Shown: positions 1 to 8,595, counted from the first letter of the stretch. The stretch is DNA of 64,000 bases from Pigmentiphaga sp. NML030171 (GCF_002188635.1 NZ_NINX01000021.1:124001-188000); one strand, 5' to 3'. Numbers and translations are program-made. Notes: generated from the letters alone by a model not told the origin.

Positions 1-275
1 CGAAACCGGCGGACTGGCAAAGCCAGATCCGCGGTTTCCTGGGTCTAGTACGCGCTTCTTGGATTGGATCACCGTTGCTACCGCTGGCAGCCAGCGATAG
101 CACCCGTGCCAAACCCAAGATAACGGTACTAGACCCAGGATGCAGTGGATCCAGCTTTGCCGGTCCACCCGCATCGCCCCCTTGAGGGGGCCCGCGTAGC
201 GGGTAGGGGGTGGGCTTCCCTTCCGGTCCACCCGCATCGCCCCCTGGGGGGCGCCCGAAGGGCGTAGGGGGGGGT
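1..275. repeat. Intergenic repeat family 1, copy A (degenerate)
   Basis: This copy shares with the one at 4744-4990 the flank reading gaaaccggcggactgg, an outer inverted repeat CCTGGGTCTAGTAC at 38-51 paired with its complement ending at 139, and a gcatcgccccct/taggggg tail. The inner arms (58-88 and 90-119) match only with several mismatches and one indel, so the palindrome has decayed relative to copy B. The tail module beginning ccggtccacccgcatcg occurs twice in tandem, from about 160 and from 223. It lies immediately upstream of mnmC. The G/C-rich tail hairpins may act as terminators for whatever lies to the left. Confidence 0.8.
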
Positions 276-281
276 TATCAT
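276..281 (+). promoter_or_regulatory. Candidate -10 box of mnmC (TATCAT)
   Basis: TATCAT stands out in very G/C-rich sequence and ends 7 bases before the GTG start of mnmC. No Shine-Dalgarno sequence lies between, so transcription would begin at or next to the start codon (leaderless). No convincing -35 box is visible. Confidence 0.4.
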
Positions 282-288
282 CCTCGCC

Positions 289-2178
289 GTGTTTACCCCC
301 CTGACTCCTTCCCGCCCGGCCTTCGATCAGGACGGCCTGCCTTATAGCCCGCTCTACGGCGACATCTACCATGCCGCCCAGGGGGCGTTGGAGCAGGCTC
401 GCCATGTGTTCCTGGCGGGCAACGGTCTGCCGGAGCGATGGCGCGGACGCGAGCGCTTCACCGTGTGCGAGACGGGATTCGGGCTGGGGCTGACTTTCCT
501 GGCGCTATGGCGCGCCTGGCGCGACGATCCCCGGCGCAGCCGGAGGCTGCATGTGGTGTCCGTCGAGGCCCATCCCTTTGCCCGCGAGGACCTGGCGGAG
601 CTGCTGCGCGCGCGGGTGCCCGCCGGGTGGGACGACATGGCGGCGCAACTCTTGGCGCAGTGGCCGCCTCTTCTTCCCGGCCTGCACCGGCTGGACCTGG
701 ATGGCGGCGCGGTGACGCTGACCCTGGCCTTCGGGCTGGCCGAACAGATCGTGCCCCGGCTGGTCCTGCGCGCGGACGCTTTTTTCCTGGATGGATTCAA
801 GCCGTCCGCGAATCCCGGCATGTGGTCCGAGCCGCTGATGAAGGCGCTGGCCAGGCTGGCCGCGCCGGATGCCACGGCGGCGACCTGGGCGAGCGCCGGC
901 GCGGCGCGCCGCGCCTTGCAGGCGGCGGGTTTCGAGGTCGAGCGCAGGGAGGGCTTCGGCGGCAAGCTGCACATGACGGTGGCGCGCCATGCGCCGCGCT
1001 TCGAGCGCCGCCACGCGCCGGCCGAGCCGCCGTCCTTCGCCGAGCGCCATGCCATCGTGGTGGGAGCGGGCATCGCCGGGGCCGGTGTGGCGCATGCGCT
1101 GGCGTTGCGTGGCTGGCGCGTGTCCGTGTTCGATGCGGCCTGGACTTTTCCCCCGCAAGGTGGCGGCCATCTGGCCGCCGCATTGACGCCGTTGCTGGCC
1201 CGGGACGACAGCCCCCGCGCGCGCCTGAGCCGTGCCGGTGCCTTGCGCGCGGCCGCGCGCTGGGCGCCGTGGATGGACGGCGGGATCGTCGCCCGCTGCG
1301 GCACCGTGCAGCAGGCCAAATCCGACGACAAAGAGGCCGGCATGCGCGCCATGCTGGAGGAGCTGCGTTTTCCGGCCGACTGGGTGCGACCGGTGACGCG
1401 GGACGAAGCCAGCGCGCTGGCGGGTTGCCCGACGGCGCGCGGCGGGGTCTATTTTCCGGGCGGACTGCGGGTGCGTCCGCGCCTGCTGGGGGCGGCGCTG
1501 CTGTCCCGGCCGGGCATCGAAGTCCGGGCGGCCCGGGTAGCCCGCATCGAGGCGCTGGCGGCGGACGTGCCGTCGGGCCGCCGGTGGCGGGCCCTCGACC
1601 AGGAAGGCGCCACGCTGGCCGAGGCCGAGATCGTGGTGCTGGCCAATGCGGCCGAGGCGCCGCGGCTGCTTGCCGCCAGCGGACTGGCCGCCGACGGCGA
1701 ACTGCCGGGTTTCTTCGGGCAAAAGGCCATAGCGGGACAGATCACGCTGCTTCCCGCGCAAGATGCCGCCTGGCGCCCGCCGCGCTGCGTGGTGGCGGGC
1801 GACGGCTACGTGCTGCCCGCCGTGGACGGCGCCTGCGTGGCCGGCAGCACGTACGTCCACGATGCCTCGCGCGCCGTCGTCACGGCCGAGGGCCACGCGG
1901 TCAACCTGGACCGGGCCGCGCGGCTGCTGCCGGCACTGGCCGGGGCCGGCCTGGATCCCGGCGCGTTCACGGGCTGGGCCGGGTGGCGCGCCGTGCTGCC
2001 CGGCAGGTTGCCGGTGATCGGCGAATCGCCTGTCCATGGCGGGCTCTGGGCCGCCTCGGGCTATGCCTCGCGTGGCCTGAGCTGGTCGGCGCTGGGAGGC
2101 GACATACTGGCCGCTTCCCTGGAGGGAGAACCCATGGTGCTGGAGGGGGATTTGCTGCGCATGATCGCCTGGCGCTGA
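289..2178 (+). CDS. mnmC: Bifunctional tRNA mnm5(s2)U34 biosynthesis protein MnmC
   Basis: MnmC performs the last two steps of 5-methylaminomethyl-2-thiouridine synthesis at the tRNA wobble position: FAD-dependent removal of the carboxymethyl group, then SAM-dependent methylation. The 629-residue protein has the expected two-domain layout. Residues 1 to about 240 are the MnmD-type methyltransferase, with the N-terminal SPLYGDIYH segment and the motif ETGFGLGLTFL. From about residue 255 a DAO-type FAD domain begins with the dinucleotide-binding motif VVGAGIAGAG, and it ends with the flavin-contacting ASGYASRGLSW segment. The start is a GTG with no Shine-Dalgarno site, chosen because it gives the normal family N-terminus. 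The gene stands alone between a repeat and a glycosidase-like gene. Confidence 0.95.
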   Translation: MFTPLTPSRPAFDQDGLPYSPLYGDIYHAAQGALEQARHVFLAGNGLPERWRGRERFTVCETGFGLGLTFLALWRAWRDDPRRSRRLHVVSVEAHPFAREDLAELLRARVPAGWDDMAAQLLAQWPPLLPGLHRLDLDGGAVTLTLAFGLAEQIVPRLVLRADAFFLDGFKPSANPGMWSEPLMKALARLAAPDATAATWASAGAARRALQAAGFEVERREGFGGKLHMTVARHAPRFERRHAPAEPPSFAERHAIVVGAGIAGAGVAHALALRGWRVSVFDAAWTFPPQGGGHLAAALTPLLARDDSPRARLSRAGALRAAARWAPWMDGGIVARCGTVQQAKSDDKEAGMRAMLEELRFPADWVRPVTRDEASALAGCPTARGGVYFPGGLRVRPRLLGAALLSRPGIEVRAARVARIEALAADVPSGRRWRALDQEGATLAEAEIVVLANAAEAPRLLAASGLAADGELPGFFGQKAIAGQITLLPAQDAAWRPPRCVVAGDGYVLPAVDGACVAGSTYVHDASRAVVTAEGHAVNLDRAARLLPALAGAGLDPGAFTGWAGWRAVLPGRLPVIGESPVHGGLWAASGYASRGLSWSALGGDILAASLEGEPMVLEGDLLRMIAWR

Positions 2179-2511
2179 TCCCGGGCCGAATCGTGGGAAA
2201 ATAGCGGGATTAACAGCAAAAAAGACGTGCCTGGGGGCGCGCGGTGCCCGGCCCGCGTGTCCCGATCCGCTGCTTCCAGGGGCGCGGGATGGCCCCGGAT
2301 ACGGCCTTGCCGGGCCTCTCGCGGCGCCCCGCGAAGCGCGTCCGTGCGGGAGACGGCTTCTTCCACGGTTTATTTGCCTCCCCGAATCCGTCAAAATAGA
2401 GGTTTTGGCGAAAAAGTGCGGTCATTTGCCGCATTTGGGGCGGATAGCGGGGCCTCGCGAGGGTTGCGTCTTTGCTATTGCCAATCTGTCGAAAGCGATC
2501 GAGGGAAACCT
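2179..2511. other. Intergenic region without recognised gene
   Basis: This 333-base gap between mnmC and the GH31-like gene holds no convincing coding sequence. The reading frame of the downstream gene is open back to 2227, but that stretch lacks domain similarity and has a poor composition for a protein. Near the right end are an A/T-richer segment (about 2385-2430) and a small inverted repeat built on gcggtcatttgccgc. I would place the promoter of the glycosidase-like gene here but cannot define its boxes. Confidence 0.5.
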
Positions 2512-4740
2512 GTGCCACTTCAATTCGACTCCTCCCGCTACCAGCGTCTGGAATCCCTGTCTCTCAACACGACCAGCCCGTCCGCCGTCCGTTTCACGAC
2601 GGACCAGGGCCAGCCGGTGCTGGTCGAGGCCAGCGCGCCAGGCGTGTTCAGGTTGAGCATGGGCACGCCCGCCGCCACCGGCAAGCCGGCCTCCGGCTCC
2701 GCCACGCGCGCCGCCGCCCTGCATGATCTGCTGGCCCGGGACGAGGCCATAGGCGAGGCCGTGGTTGAACAGGCGGATGTGGCCGGCCAGCCCGGCTGGC
2801 GCATCGTCCAGGGCGACAACGTACTCGAGATCGCCGCCAATCCCGTGCGGCTGGCCTTGTACCGCAAGGGGCAGCAGGTGCTGGCCTCGTCCGCGGACCA
2901 GGACCTGTGCCCGCTCGGCACCGAAGACGCCGCGGCCCCGACGTCGTGGGCCCTGTGCTTCGACCTCGCGGTTGGCGAAGCCGTCCACGGCCTGGGCGAA
3001 AGCCGCATCATGCTGGACCGCCGCGCCGAGCGCGTGGTGTCCGACGAGGCCGAGTCGCGCGCCCTGCCGCTGGCCTGGAGCCCGCGCGGCTGGGGGCTGT
3101 ACGTCAATACGCTCGAATCCGTCGTGCACGACATCGGCCTGCCCGAGTTCGCGCCCGACAGCTACGTGGTGACCGTGGCCGACGCCCAGTTGGACGTGTT
3201 CCTGTTCGTGGGCGAGCCGGCCGAGATCCTGAACCAGTACACCCAGTTGACCGGCCGCGCGGGACAGCCCACGCTGTGGAGCATGGGCACGTGGCTGCAC
3301 CAGGCGCCCGATACCGGCGCCGAGCAGCTCGCCGCCGTGGCCGGCCAGATGCGCAGCCGCGGCGTGCCCCTCGACGCCGTGTCGTTCCGGCCACCCGCGG
3401 CCTGGGAGATCCGCGCCAAGCTGAACCTCGAATGGGACGCCGCCCGCTTCCCCGATCCGCGCCAGGTGCTGGGCGAGTTCAAGGGCCTGGACCTGAAGGT
3501 GTGCGCACCCGGTTTCCCGGGCGTGCCCACCCACAGCCCCATGTTCGCCGAACTCGAGGACAAGGGCTGGCTGCTGACCGACGAATCCGGCGCCGCGCAG
3601 GTGTTCGCCGGCGTGCCCGCCAGCGCGGGCGTCGCCTTCGGCCTGCTCGACCTGACCCACCGCGACGTGTGGACCTTCTGGCGCGACAAGATCCGCCAGG
3701 TCATGGACGAGGGCGTCGATGCGGTGTCCTGCGACATCCAGTTCGACATCCCCGACGGCGTCGAGGCGCGCAACGGCGATACCGGAGCGCGGCTGCGCAC
3801 GGCCTATCCCATGCTGGTCAAGCGCTGCCTGTTCGAGGCGGCGGCCTGGAACAAGACCCCGCCCGAGGGCGTGGTGTGGAGCCGCGATCTCTTCCCGACC
3901 GGCCAGCGCCTGCCCATGCAGGCCCCCGTGTCCGTGCCCAACACCTGGGAAGGACTGGCCGAATCGCTGCGCGCCGCGCTGACGGCGGGGGCCAGCGGGC
4001 TGCCCGCCCATGCCCACGACATCGGTTCGCCCCAGCATCCGCGCGACGCCATGACGCCCGAGCTGTACCTGCGCTGGCTGGCGGCCGGCGTGTTCAGTTC
4101 GCACCTGCGTTTTCACGCCGTGCCGGGGCTGCTGCCCTGGGACTTCGGCGAGGAGGCCTTCCAGCACGCGCAGACGCTGATGCAGTGGCGCTATAGACTC
4201 ATTCCCTACGTGCTGGGGGTGATCGAGGACGCGGCCCGCACCGGCCTGCCGGTGCAGCGTTCCATGGCCCTGTCCTTCCCGGACGATCCCGAGGCGCATG
4301 CCCACGAGCTGCAATACCTGCTCGGCCCGGCCCTGCTGGTCGCGCCGGCCGTGCAGCCCGGCAACCAGATCCGCGTCTATTTCCCCAAGGGCGAAGCCTG
4401 GTGGGACCTGAACACGGGCTGGCGCTACGAGGGCGGCACGACCTGGACCTTCGAATGCGGCCTGGACCGCCTGCCCGTGTTCGGCCGCGAAGGCCACATG
4501 CTGTGCCTGGGGCCCGCCGCCCAGCACACCGGCGAGTTCAACTCCGCCCGCATCCTGGACGAGGTCTGGCTGTTCGGCATGCCCGTGCACAACCCCAGCG
4601 TGATGCGCAACAAGATCCGCGTCATGCAGATGCAGGGTTCGAGCTACGCCAAGGGCCTGGAAGGCCTGAAGATCCTGCCCTCCGAAGGCCTGGAAGTGAA
4701 GCGCCGCGGCGCCGAGGTACGTATCTCTCGGGCGAGGTAG
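2512..4740 (+). CDS. Glycoside hydrolase family 31-like protein, probable loss of catalytic acid
   Basis: The 742-residue protein follows the GH31 (alpha-glucosidase/alpha-xylosidase) plan: N-terminal beta domain with HGLGESRIMLDRR, a TIM barrel, then C-terminal beta domains. The nucleophile region GVDAVSCDIQFDIPDGVE keeps an aspartate (about residue 408). In E. coli YicI the acid/base aspartate lies 66 residues after the nucleophile in a WGGD motif. Here that region reads APVSVPNTW and the equivalent residue (about 474) is serine, although the following AESLR, HDIG and GVFSSHLRFH segments are conserved. Activity is therefore doubtful. The GTG start at 2512 is preferred because GAGGGA lies just upstream; an in-frame extension to 2227 is possible but unsupported. 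No signal peptide is seen. Confidence 0.8.
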   Translation: MPLQFDSSRYQRLESLSLNTTSPSAVRFTTDQGQPVLVEASAPGVFRLSMGTPAATGKPASGSATRAAALHDLLARDEAIGEAVVEQADVAGQPGWRIVQGDNVLEIAANPVRLALYRKGQQVLASSADQDLCPLGTEDAAAPTSWALCFDLAVGEAVHGLGESRIMLDRRAERVVSDEAESRALPLAWSPRGWGLYVNTLESVVHDIGLPEFAPDSYVVTVADAQLDVFLFVGEPAEILNQYTQLTGRAGQPTLWSMGTWLHQAPDTGAEQLAAVAGQMRSRGVPLDAVSFRPPAAWEIRAKLNLEWDAARFPDPRQVLGEFKGLDLKVCAPGFPGVPTHSPMFAELEDKGWLLTDESGAAQVFAGVPASAGVAFGLLDLTHRDVWTFWRDKIRQVMDEGVDAVSCDIQFDIPDGVEARNGDTGARLRTAYPMLVKRCLFEAAAWNKTPPEGVVWSRDLFPTGQRLPMQAPVSVPNTWEGLAESLRAALTAGASGLPAHAHDIGSPQHPRDAMTPELYLRWLAAGVFSSHLRFHAVPGLLPWDFGEEAFQHAQTLMQWRYRLIPYVLGVIEDAARTGLPVQRSMALSFPDDPEAHAHELQYLLGPALLVAPAVQPGNQIRVYFPKGEAWWDLNTGWRYEGGTTWTFECGLDRLPVFGREGHMLCLGPAAQHTGEFNSARILDEVWLFGMPVHNPSVMRNKIRVMQMQGSSYAKGLEGLKILPSEGLEVKRRGAEVRISRAR

Positions 4741-4743
4741 AAG

Positions 4744-4990
4744 CCCCCCCCTACGCGCTTACGCGCGCCCCCCAGGGGGCGAAACCGGCGGACTGGCGGA
4801 GCCAGATCCGCGGTTTCCTGGGTCTAGTACCCGTTTCTTGGGTTGTGGCGCCGGTGCTTCGCTGGCTGCCAGCGAAGCACCGGCGCCACAACCCAAGATA
4901 AAGGAACTAGACCCAGGATGCGGTGGATCCGGCTTTGCCGGTCCACCCGCATCGCCCCCTTGAGGGGGCGCCCGAAGGGCGTAGGGGGTG
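4744..4990. repeat. Intergenic repeat family 1, copy B (intact)
   Basis: This element fills the gap between the convergent GH31-like and NlpE-like genes. It has a ccccctacgcgc/agggggcg hairpin at its left end, the gaaaccggcggactggcgg flank, an outer inverted repeat CCTGGGTCTAGT (from 4817, partner ending 4917), a perfect inner palindrome at 4837-4897, and the gcatcgcccccttgaggggg tail. Its position suggests a role as a bidirectional terminator, but the size and the perfection of the inner arms exceed what a terminator needs. Confidence 0.85.
4837..4897. repeat. Perfect 61-bp palindrome inside repeat copy B
   Basis: Two 30-base arms starting CTTGGGTTGTGGCGCC are exact reverse complements around a single central base. 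The corresponding arms in copy A differ at several positions, so this copy is either recent or maintained. Confidence 0.95.
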
Positions 4991-4996
4991 GGCCTA

Positions 4997-5815
4997 TCAG
5001 TCCTCGCAGGGGCTGTCCAAGGTGCCGCGGGCCAGCTTGTCTACGACCACCGACTCTACCGGGGGTTCGCCGCTGCGGGCGATGTGGCCGTCTATCCACA
5101 TCAGGACCGGGGTGCCGGGGGCCACGCGCAGTTTGGCGTAGGCGTCGGCCAGGGCCTGGGCCTGGCCGGTGGACGACACCGGATAGCGCTTGCCGGTGCT
5201 GCAGATGGCGAAGGTGGGCTGGCCGTCCTTGGCCATCACCTTGCCGCGCATGGTGAAGGTGTCGGTGATGAAGTCCACCTCGAACTGCTGGGTCAGGGCG
5301 TAGTTCAACGTGGACTGGATGGGTTCGCCGTTCTGGTCCAGCATGCGCAGCGTGCTGCCGGAGATGAACTCGTAGAGTCCGCCCTCGTTGCGGTCGCCGA
5401 TCAGGCGGATCTGGTCGGGCGAGTCGAACAGGCGTTCCCAGCGGCCGGTGCTGATGAAGCTTTGTTCCTTGTTGTCGCGCGTGCCGAAATACACCCGGCG
5501 CATGCGCCAGGTCCAGTCGGGCAGCAGCGTGAGCGTGACGCGCTGGCCGGCGCAGTCGGCGCAGGGGATCACGCCGCGGAAGGTTTGCGGCTGGGCCAGG
5601 GGCACGCCCCTATCCTGTCCGCCTCGCTCGGCCTGTTCCCGCGTCACGGCGGGCGGCGGCGGGATCACCGCGTCGGCGGCGGCCAGGGTGCCGGAGCGCT
5701 CGCGGTCGGGCAGGGGGATGGAGCACGCGCCCAATCCGGCCGCCACGGCCAGGGCGGCGGCCAGGGTGGCAAGGCGGGAAGGGGCGGGGCGGGAGGAAAG
5801 GGGCGGGTTGGTCAT
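4997..5815 (-). CDS. NlpE-N-terminal-domain outer-membrane lipoprotein
   Basis: The 272-residue protein has a lipoprotein signal ending in the lipobox LGAC, so Cys31 would be lipidated. Around residues 75-180 is an NlpE N-terminal-like domain containing the short CADC motif, followed by the typical LTLLPDWTWRMRRVYFGTRD strand pattern. This domain occurs in the copper-resistance/envelope-stress lipoprotein NlpE, where a CxxC motif is implicated in sensing. The C-terminal part (from about residue 190) is predicted as a small separate domain with two further cysteines (AICSTGK and DSPCED). The start is supported by GGAG five bases upstream. It is convergent to the GH31-like gene and divergent from pilD. 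The function here is unknown; a stress-sensing or metal-related role is inference from the family. Confidence 0.75.
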   Translation of the reverse strand: MTNPPLSSRPAPSRLATLAAALAVAAGLGACSIPLPDRERSGTLAAADAVIPPPPAVTREQAERGGQDRGVPLAQPQTFRGVIPCADCAGQRVTLTLLPDWTWRMRRVYFGTRDNKEQSFISTGRWERLFDSPDQIRLIGDRNEGGLYEFISGSTLRMLDQNGEPIQSTLNYALTQQFEVDFITDTFTMRGKVMAKDGQPTFAICSTGKRYPVSSTGQAQALADAYAKLRVAPGTPVLMWIDGHIARSGEPPVESVVVDKLARGTLDSPCED

Positions 5816-5994
5816 GACGGCTCCGGCTCTTGAGATTTATCGCAAGTCTAACCTGTTGCGTCTGCCGGCATGCGAAGGGAAGCGCGGCGGGCATCGACGG
5901 ATGCCGTGCCGGGGGCAGGACATTTATTGCCGTGCCCGTCCCACGCGGGGCCCCGGGGGCGGTTAAGCTTGCGGGGGGCCGCCGTGGCGGCGTT

Positions 5995-6000
5995 TACATC
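5995..6000 (+). promoter_or_regulatory. Candidate -10 box of pilD (TACATC)
   Basis: TACATC ends seven bases before the pilD ATG, with no ribosome-binding site between, the same layout as at mnmC, yacG and yqgE. This suggests a leaderless transcript; the -35 region is not recognisable. Confidence 0.35.
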
Positions 6001-6007
6001 CTTGTCT

Positions 6008-6862
6008 ATGTCATTCGTGCAGATACTCGCGGCCACCCCGTGGCTGGCCTATGCGACCGCCGCCGTGCTGGGGCTGGTGGTGGGCAGCTTCCTCAACGTC
6101 GTGATCGCGCGCCTGCCGCAGATGATGCAGCGCGCCTGGCAGGAGCAGTGCGCGGAGCTGCACGGCGCCGCGCAACCCGGGCAGGCCCGCTTCGACCTGG
6201 CCTATCCCCCCTCGCATTGTCCGGCCTGCCGGCATCCGATCGCCTGGCGCCACAACATCCCGGTGCTGGGCTGGCTGGCGCTGCGCGGCCGCTGCGCCCA
6301 TTGCGCCGCGCCCATCTCCTGGCAATACCCGCTGGTGGAACTGGCGTCGGCGGCGTTGTTCGCGGCCTGCGTCGTGGTGTTCGGCGTGACCTGGACCAGC
6401 CTGGCCGCCATGGCATTCTGCGCGGCCTGCCTGGCGCTGGCCGTGATCGATCACCAGACCTCGCTGCTGCCGGACGACCTGACGCTTCCGCTGCTGTGGG
6501 CGGGCCTGTTCGTCAACCTGTGGGGCGGTTTCGCCTTCCTGCCCGACGCGGTCATCGGCGCGATGGCCGGCTACGGGGTGCTGTGGTCCGTGTACTGGCT
6601 GTTCCGCCTGCTGACGGGCAAGGAAGGCATGGGCTACGGCGATTTCAAGCTGCTGGCCGCCATCGGCGCCTGGCTCGGGTGGCAGAGCCTGCCGCTGGTC
6701 ATGGTGGCGGCCTCGCTGGCCGGTGTGGCGGTGGCCGGGGTGCTGATGATCGCCGGCCGCGTGCGGCGCGACCAGCCGCTGCCATTCGGGCCGTACCTGG
6801 CGGCGGCGGGCGTGGCCGCGATGTTCGCGGGCGACGCATGGATTAAGCTGCTGGCATGGTAG
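6008..6862 (+). CDS. pilD: Prepilin peptidase / N-methyltransferase PilD
   Basis: PilD is the inner-membrane aspartyl protease that cleaves type IV prepilins and type II secretion pseudopilins and methylates their new N-termini. The 284-residue protein has the full A24 peptidase plan: a first membrane helix with VVGSFLNVVIARLP, a cytoplasmic loop with two cysteine pairs (CPAC and CAHC) that bind zinc, then several membrane helices. The two catalytic aspartates are in the AVIDHQTSLLPD and GYGDFK motifs. The ATG at 6008 gives the normal N-terminus; upstream in-frame sequence has no family similarity. The gene overlaps coaE by seven bases, an order common in betaproteobacteria. The pilin genes themselves are not in this window. 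Confidence 0.95.
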   Translation: MSFVQILAATPWLAYATAAVLGLVVGSFLNVVIARLPQMMQRAWQEQCAELHGAAQPGQARFDLAYPPSHCPACRHPIAWRHNIPVLGWLALRGRCAHCAAPISWQYPLVELASAALFAACVVVFGVTWTSLAAMAFCAACLALAVIDHQTSLLPDDLTLPLLWAGLFVNLWGGFAFLPDAVIGAMAGYGVLWSVYWLFRLLTGKEGMGYGDFKLLAAIGAWLGWQSLPLVMVAASLAGVAVAGVLMIAGRVRRDQPLPFGPYLAAAGVAAMFAGDAWIKLLAW

Positions 6863-7497
6863 GCACACTTCCTTCTTTCCCCGCCCGTCCCTTGCGCGTG
6901 GGCCTGACCGGCGGCATCGGATCCGGCAAGACCGCCGTGGCCGATATCCTGGAGGCGCAGGGCGCGGCCGTCATCGATACCGATGCCATCGCGCATGCGC
7001 TGACCGCGCCGGGCGGACTCGCCATCGAGCCGCTGCGGCGCGAATTCGGTCCGGACATGATCGGTCCCGACGGCGCGATGGACCGTCCCCGCATGCGGGC
7101 CCTGGTGTTTTCCGACGCACAGGCCAAGACGCGGCTCGAGGCGCTGATCCACCCGCTCATCGGCCAGGAGGTCGAGCGCGAGGCCGCCCGGCGCCAGGGG
7201 CTCTATCAGGTCTTCGTGGTGCCGCTGCTGGTGGAGTCGGGTCGCTGGCGGGACCGGGTGGACCGGATCTGCGTGGTCGATTGCGACGAGGCCACCCAGG
7301 TCCGGCGCGTGCAGCGCCGCAGCGGCCTGGCTCCCGACATGGTCGCCCGCATCATGGCCGCCCAGGCGACGCGCGCCCAGCGGCTGGCCGTGGCCGACGA
7401 CGTCATCCTCAACGATGGCCAGACCACGCCCGGCCAGCTGTCCGAGCGTACGCTGGCCCGGCATCGCGCGTGGCTCGACCTGCTGGCGCTGCCCTAG
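6856..7497 (+). CDS. coaE: Dephospho-CoA kinase
   Basis: CoaE phosphorylates the ribose 3'-hydroxyl of dephospho-CoA, the last step of coenzyme A synthesis, in the cytoplasm. The 213-residue protein has a Walker A motif GGIGSGKT at residues 19-26, the substrate segment VIDTDAIAHALTAPGG, and the LID-type region around QRRSGLAPDMVARIMAAQ. The length fits the family. Translation is probably coupled to pilD through the seven-base overlap. In related genomes zapD and yacG usually follow directly; here a Bug gene and a LysR gene sit between. Confidence 0.95.
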   Translation: MVGTLPSFPARPLRVGLTGGIGSGKTAVADILEAQGAAVIDTDAIAHALTAPGGLAIEPLRREFGPDMIGPDGAMDRPRMRALVFSDAQAKTRLEALIHPLIGQEVEREAARRQGLYQVFVVPLLVESGRWRDRVDRICVVDCDEATQVRRVQRRSGLAPDMVARIMAAQATRAQRLAVADDVILNDGQTTPGQLSERTLARHRAWLDLLALP

Positions 7498-7512
7498 CAG
7501 GCTGCCCGGGCT

Positions 7513-8469
7513 TTACTGGATGTCCAGCTTGCGGATCAACGCGTCCCAACGCGCACGCGTGTCGCGCAACCACGCCGTGGTCTGCGCCGAGTCGGCCCAG
7601 AACGGCGTCACCGCCATCTGATCCAGTTGCCGGCGCACTTCCGCGCTTTCCAGGATGTCGTGCAGCAGGCCTTCCCACTTCGTCACCACGGCCGCCGGCG
7701 TGCCGGCGGGAAACAGGACCACCTGGCTGAATCGCACGTCGAAGTCGGGTACGCCCTGTTCCTGCGCCGTGGGGACTAGCGGCAACTGGGGATTGCGGAT
7801 GGCGGCGGACGTGGCCAGCGCCTGCAGCGCGCCGGACCGGACATAGGGAAGGGTGTTGGACGAGGCCACGAAGGCCAGCGGCACGTGGCCGGCCACCACG
7901 TCCGACAGGGCGGGGGCGTTGCCCTTGTAGGGCACGTGCGTGCCGCGTATGCCGGTGCGGGCCTTCAGGAGTTCGAAGGTCAGGTGGCCGGGCGAGGCCA
8001 GGCCGGCCGAGGCGTAGGTCAGGTCCTCCTTCCTGGCCCGGTCCAGGAAGTCGCGGAAATCCTTCAGCCCCAGCCTGGGGTGGGCCACCAGCACCTGCGA
8101 GGTGGTGCCGAAGATGCCGGCCGGCACGAGATCGCGGTAGGGGTCCAGTCCCATGTTCCGGTAGACCGACGGATTGATCGTCAGCAGGTGGTCGACGCTG
8201 ACCAGCGCCGTATAGCCGTCCTTGGGCGAGCGCGCGACGTATTCGGCGCCGATGTTGCCGCCGGCACCCGCCCGGTTCTCGACGATGACGGGCTGTTTCA
8301 GGCGCGATGCCGCCTGTTCGGCGATCAAGCGGGCGATCAGGTCCAGCGGCCCGCCGGCGGCGAAGTTGACGACCAGCTTGACCGGATGGTCGGGATAGTC
8401 GGCGGCTCGCACCGAGGGCGCGGCGGCAACGAGGGAAAGCACGAGGAAAAGGCGCGCAAGCGGTCGCAT
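7513..8469 (-). CDS. Bug-family (TctC-like) periplasmic solute-binding protein
   Basis: Bug proteins are periplasmic receptors, related to TctC of tripartite tricarboxylate transporters, that bind small carboxylates or related compounds; most lack a cognate membrane partner nearby. The 318-residue protein has a signal peptide ending near SVRAADYPD, then the family N-terminal signature KLVVNFAAGGPLDLIARLIA, the ligand-loop segment VIVENRAGAGGNIGAEYVAR, and the second-domain THVPYKGNAPAL motif. It is divergent from the LysR gene at 8596, which probably controls it. The ligand cannot be predicted. No membrane transporter subunits are nearby. Confidence 0.9.
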   Translation of the reverse strand: MRPLARLFLVLSLVAAAPSVRAADYPDHPVKLVVNFAAGGPLDLIARLIAEQAASRLKQPVIVENRAGAGGNIGAEYVARSPKDGYTALVSVDHLLTINPSVYRNMGLDPYRDLVPAGIFGTTSQVLVAHPRLGLKDFRDFLDRARKEDLTYASAGLASPGHLTFELLKARTGIRGTHVPYKGNAPALSDVVAGHVPLAFVASSNTLPYVRSGALQALATSAAIRNPQLPLVPTAQEQGVPDFDVRFSQVVLFPAGTPAAVVTKWEGLLHDILESAEVRRQLDQMAVTPFWADSAQTTAWLRDTRARWDALIRKLDIQ

Positions 8470-8564
8470 GGGGTGTCTCCGTGGAAGGGGGGCGGGCTGG
8501 CTGGAGCCAGTCTGGTCGGCGCCGTGCCGGCATTATGGGAACGGAGAGGTATTTGTTTCCAATG

Positions 8565-8595
8565 ATAAAATTCCGCTCTGTCATACATAAAATTC
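8565..8595 (+). promoter_or_regulatory. Direct repeat ATAAAATTC at the LysR/Bug divergent promoter
   Basis: ATAAAATTC occurs at 8565-8573 and again at 8587-8595, 22 bases apart (about two helical turns), and the second copy touches the LysR start codon. It is the most A/T-rich part of the divergent promoter and may be a LysR binding site, promoter boxes, or both. Confidence 0.45.

Noticed and set aside
2227-2511. N-terminal extension of the GH31-like protein
   Set aside because: Open but unlike any family N-terminus; the GTG at 2512 has a ribosome-binding site.
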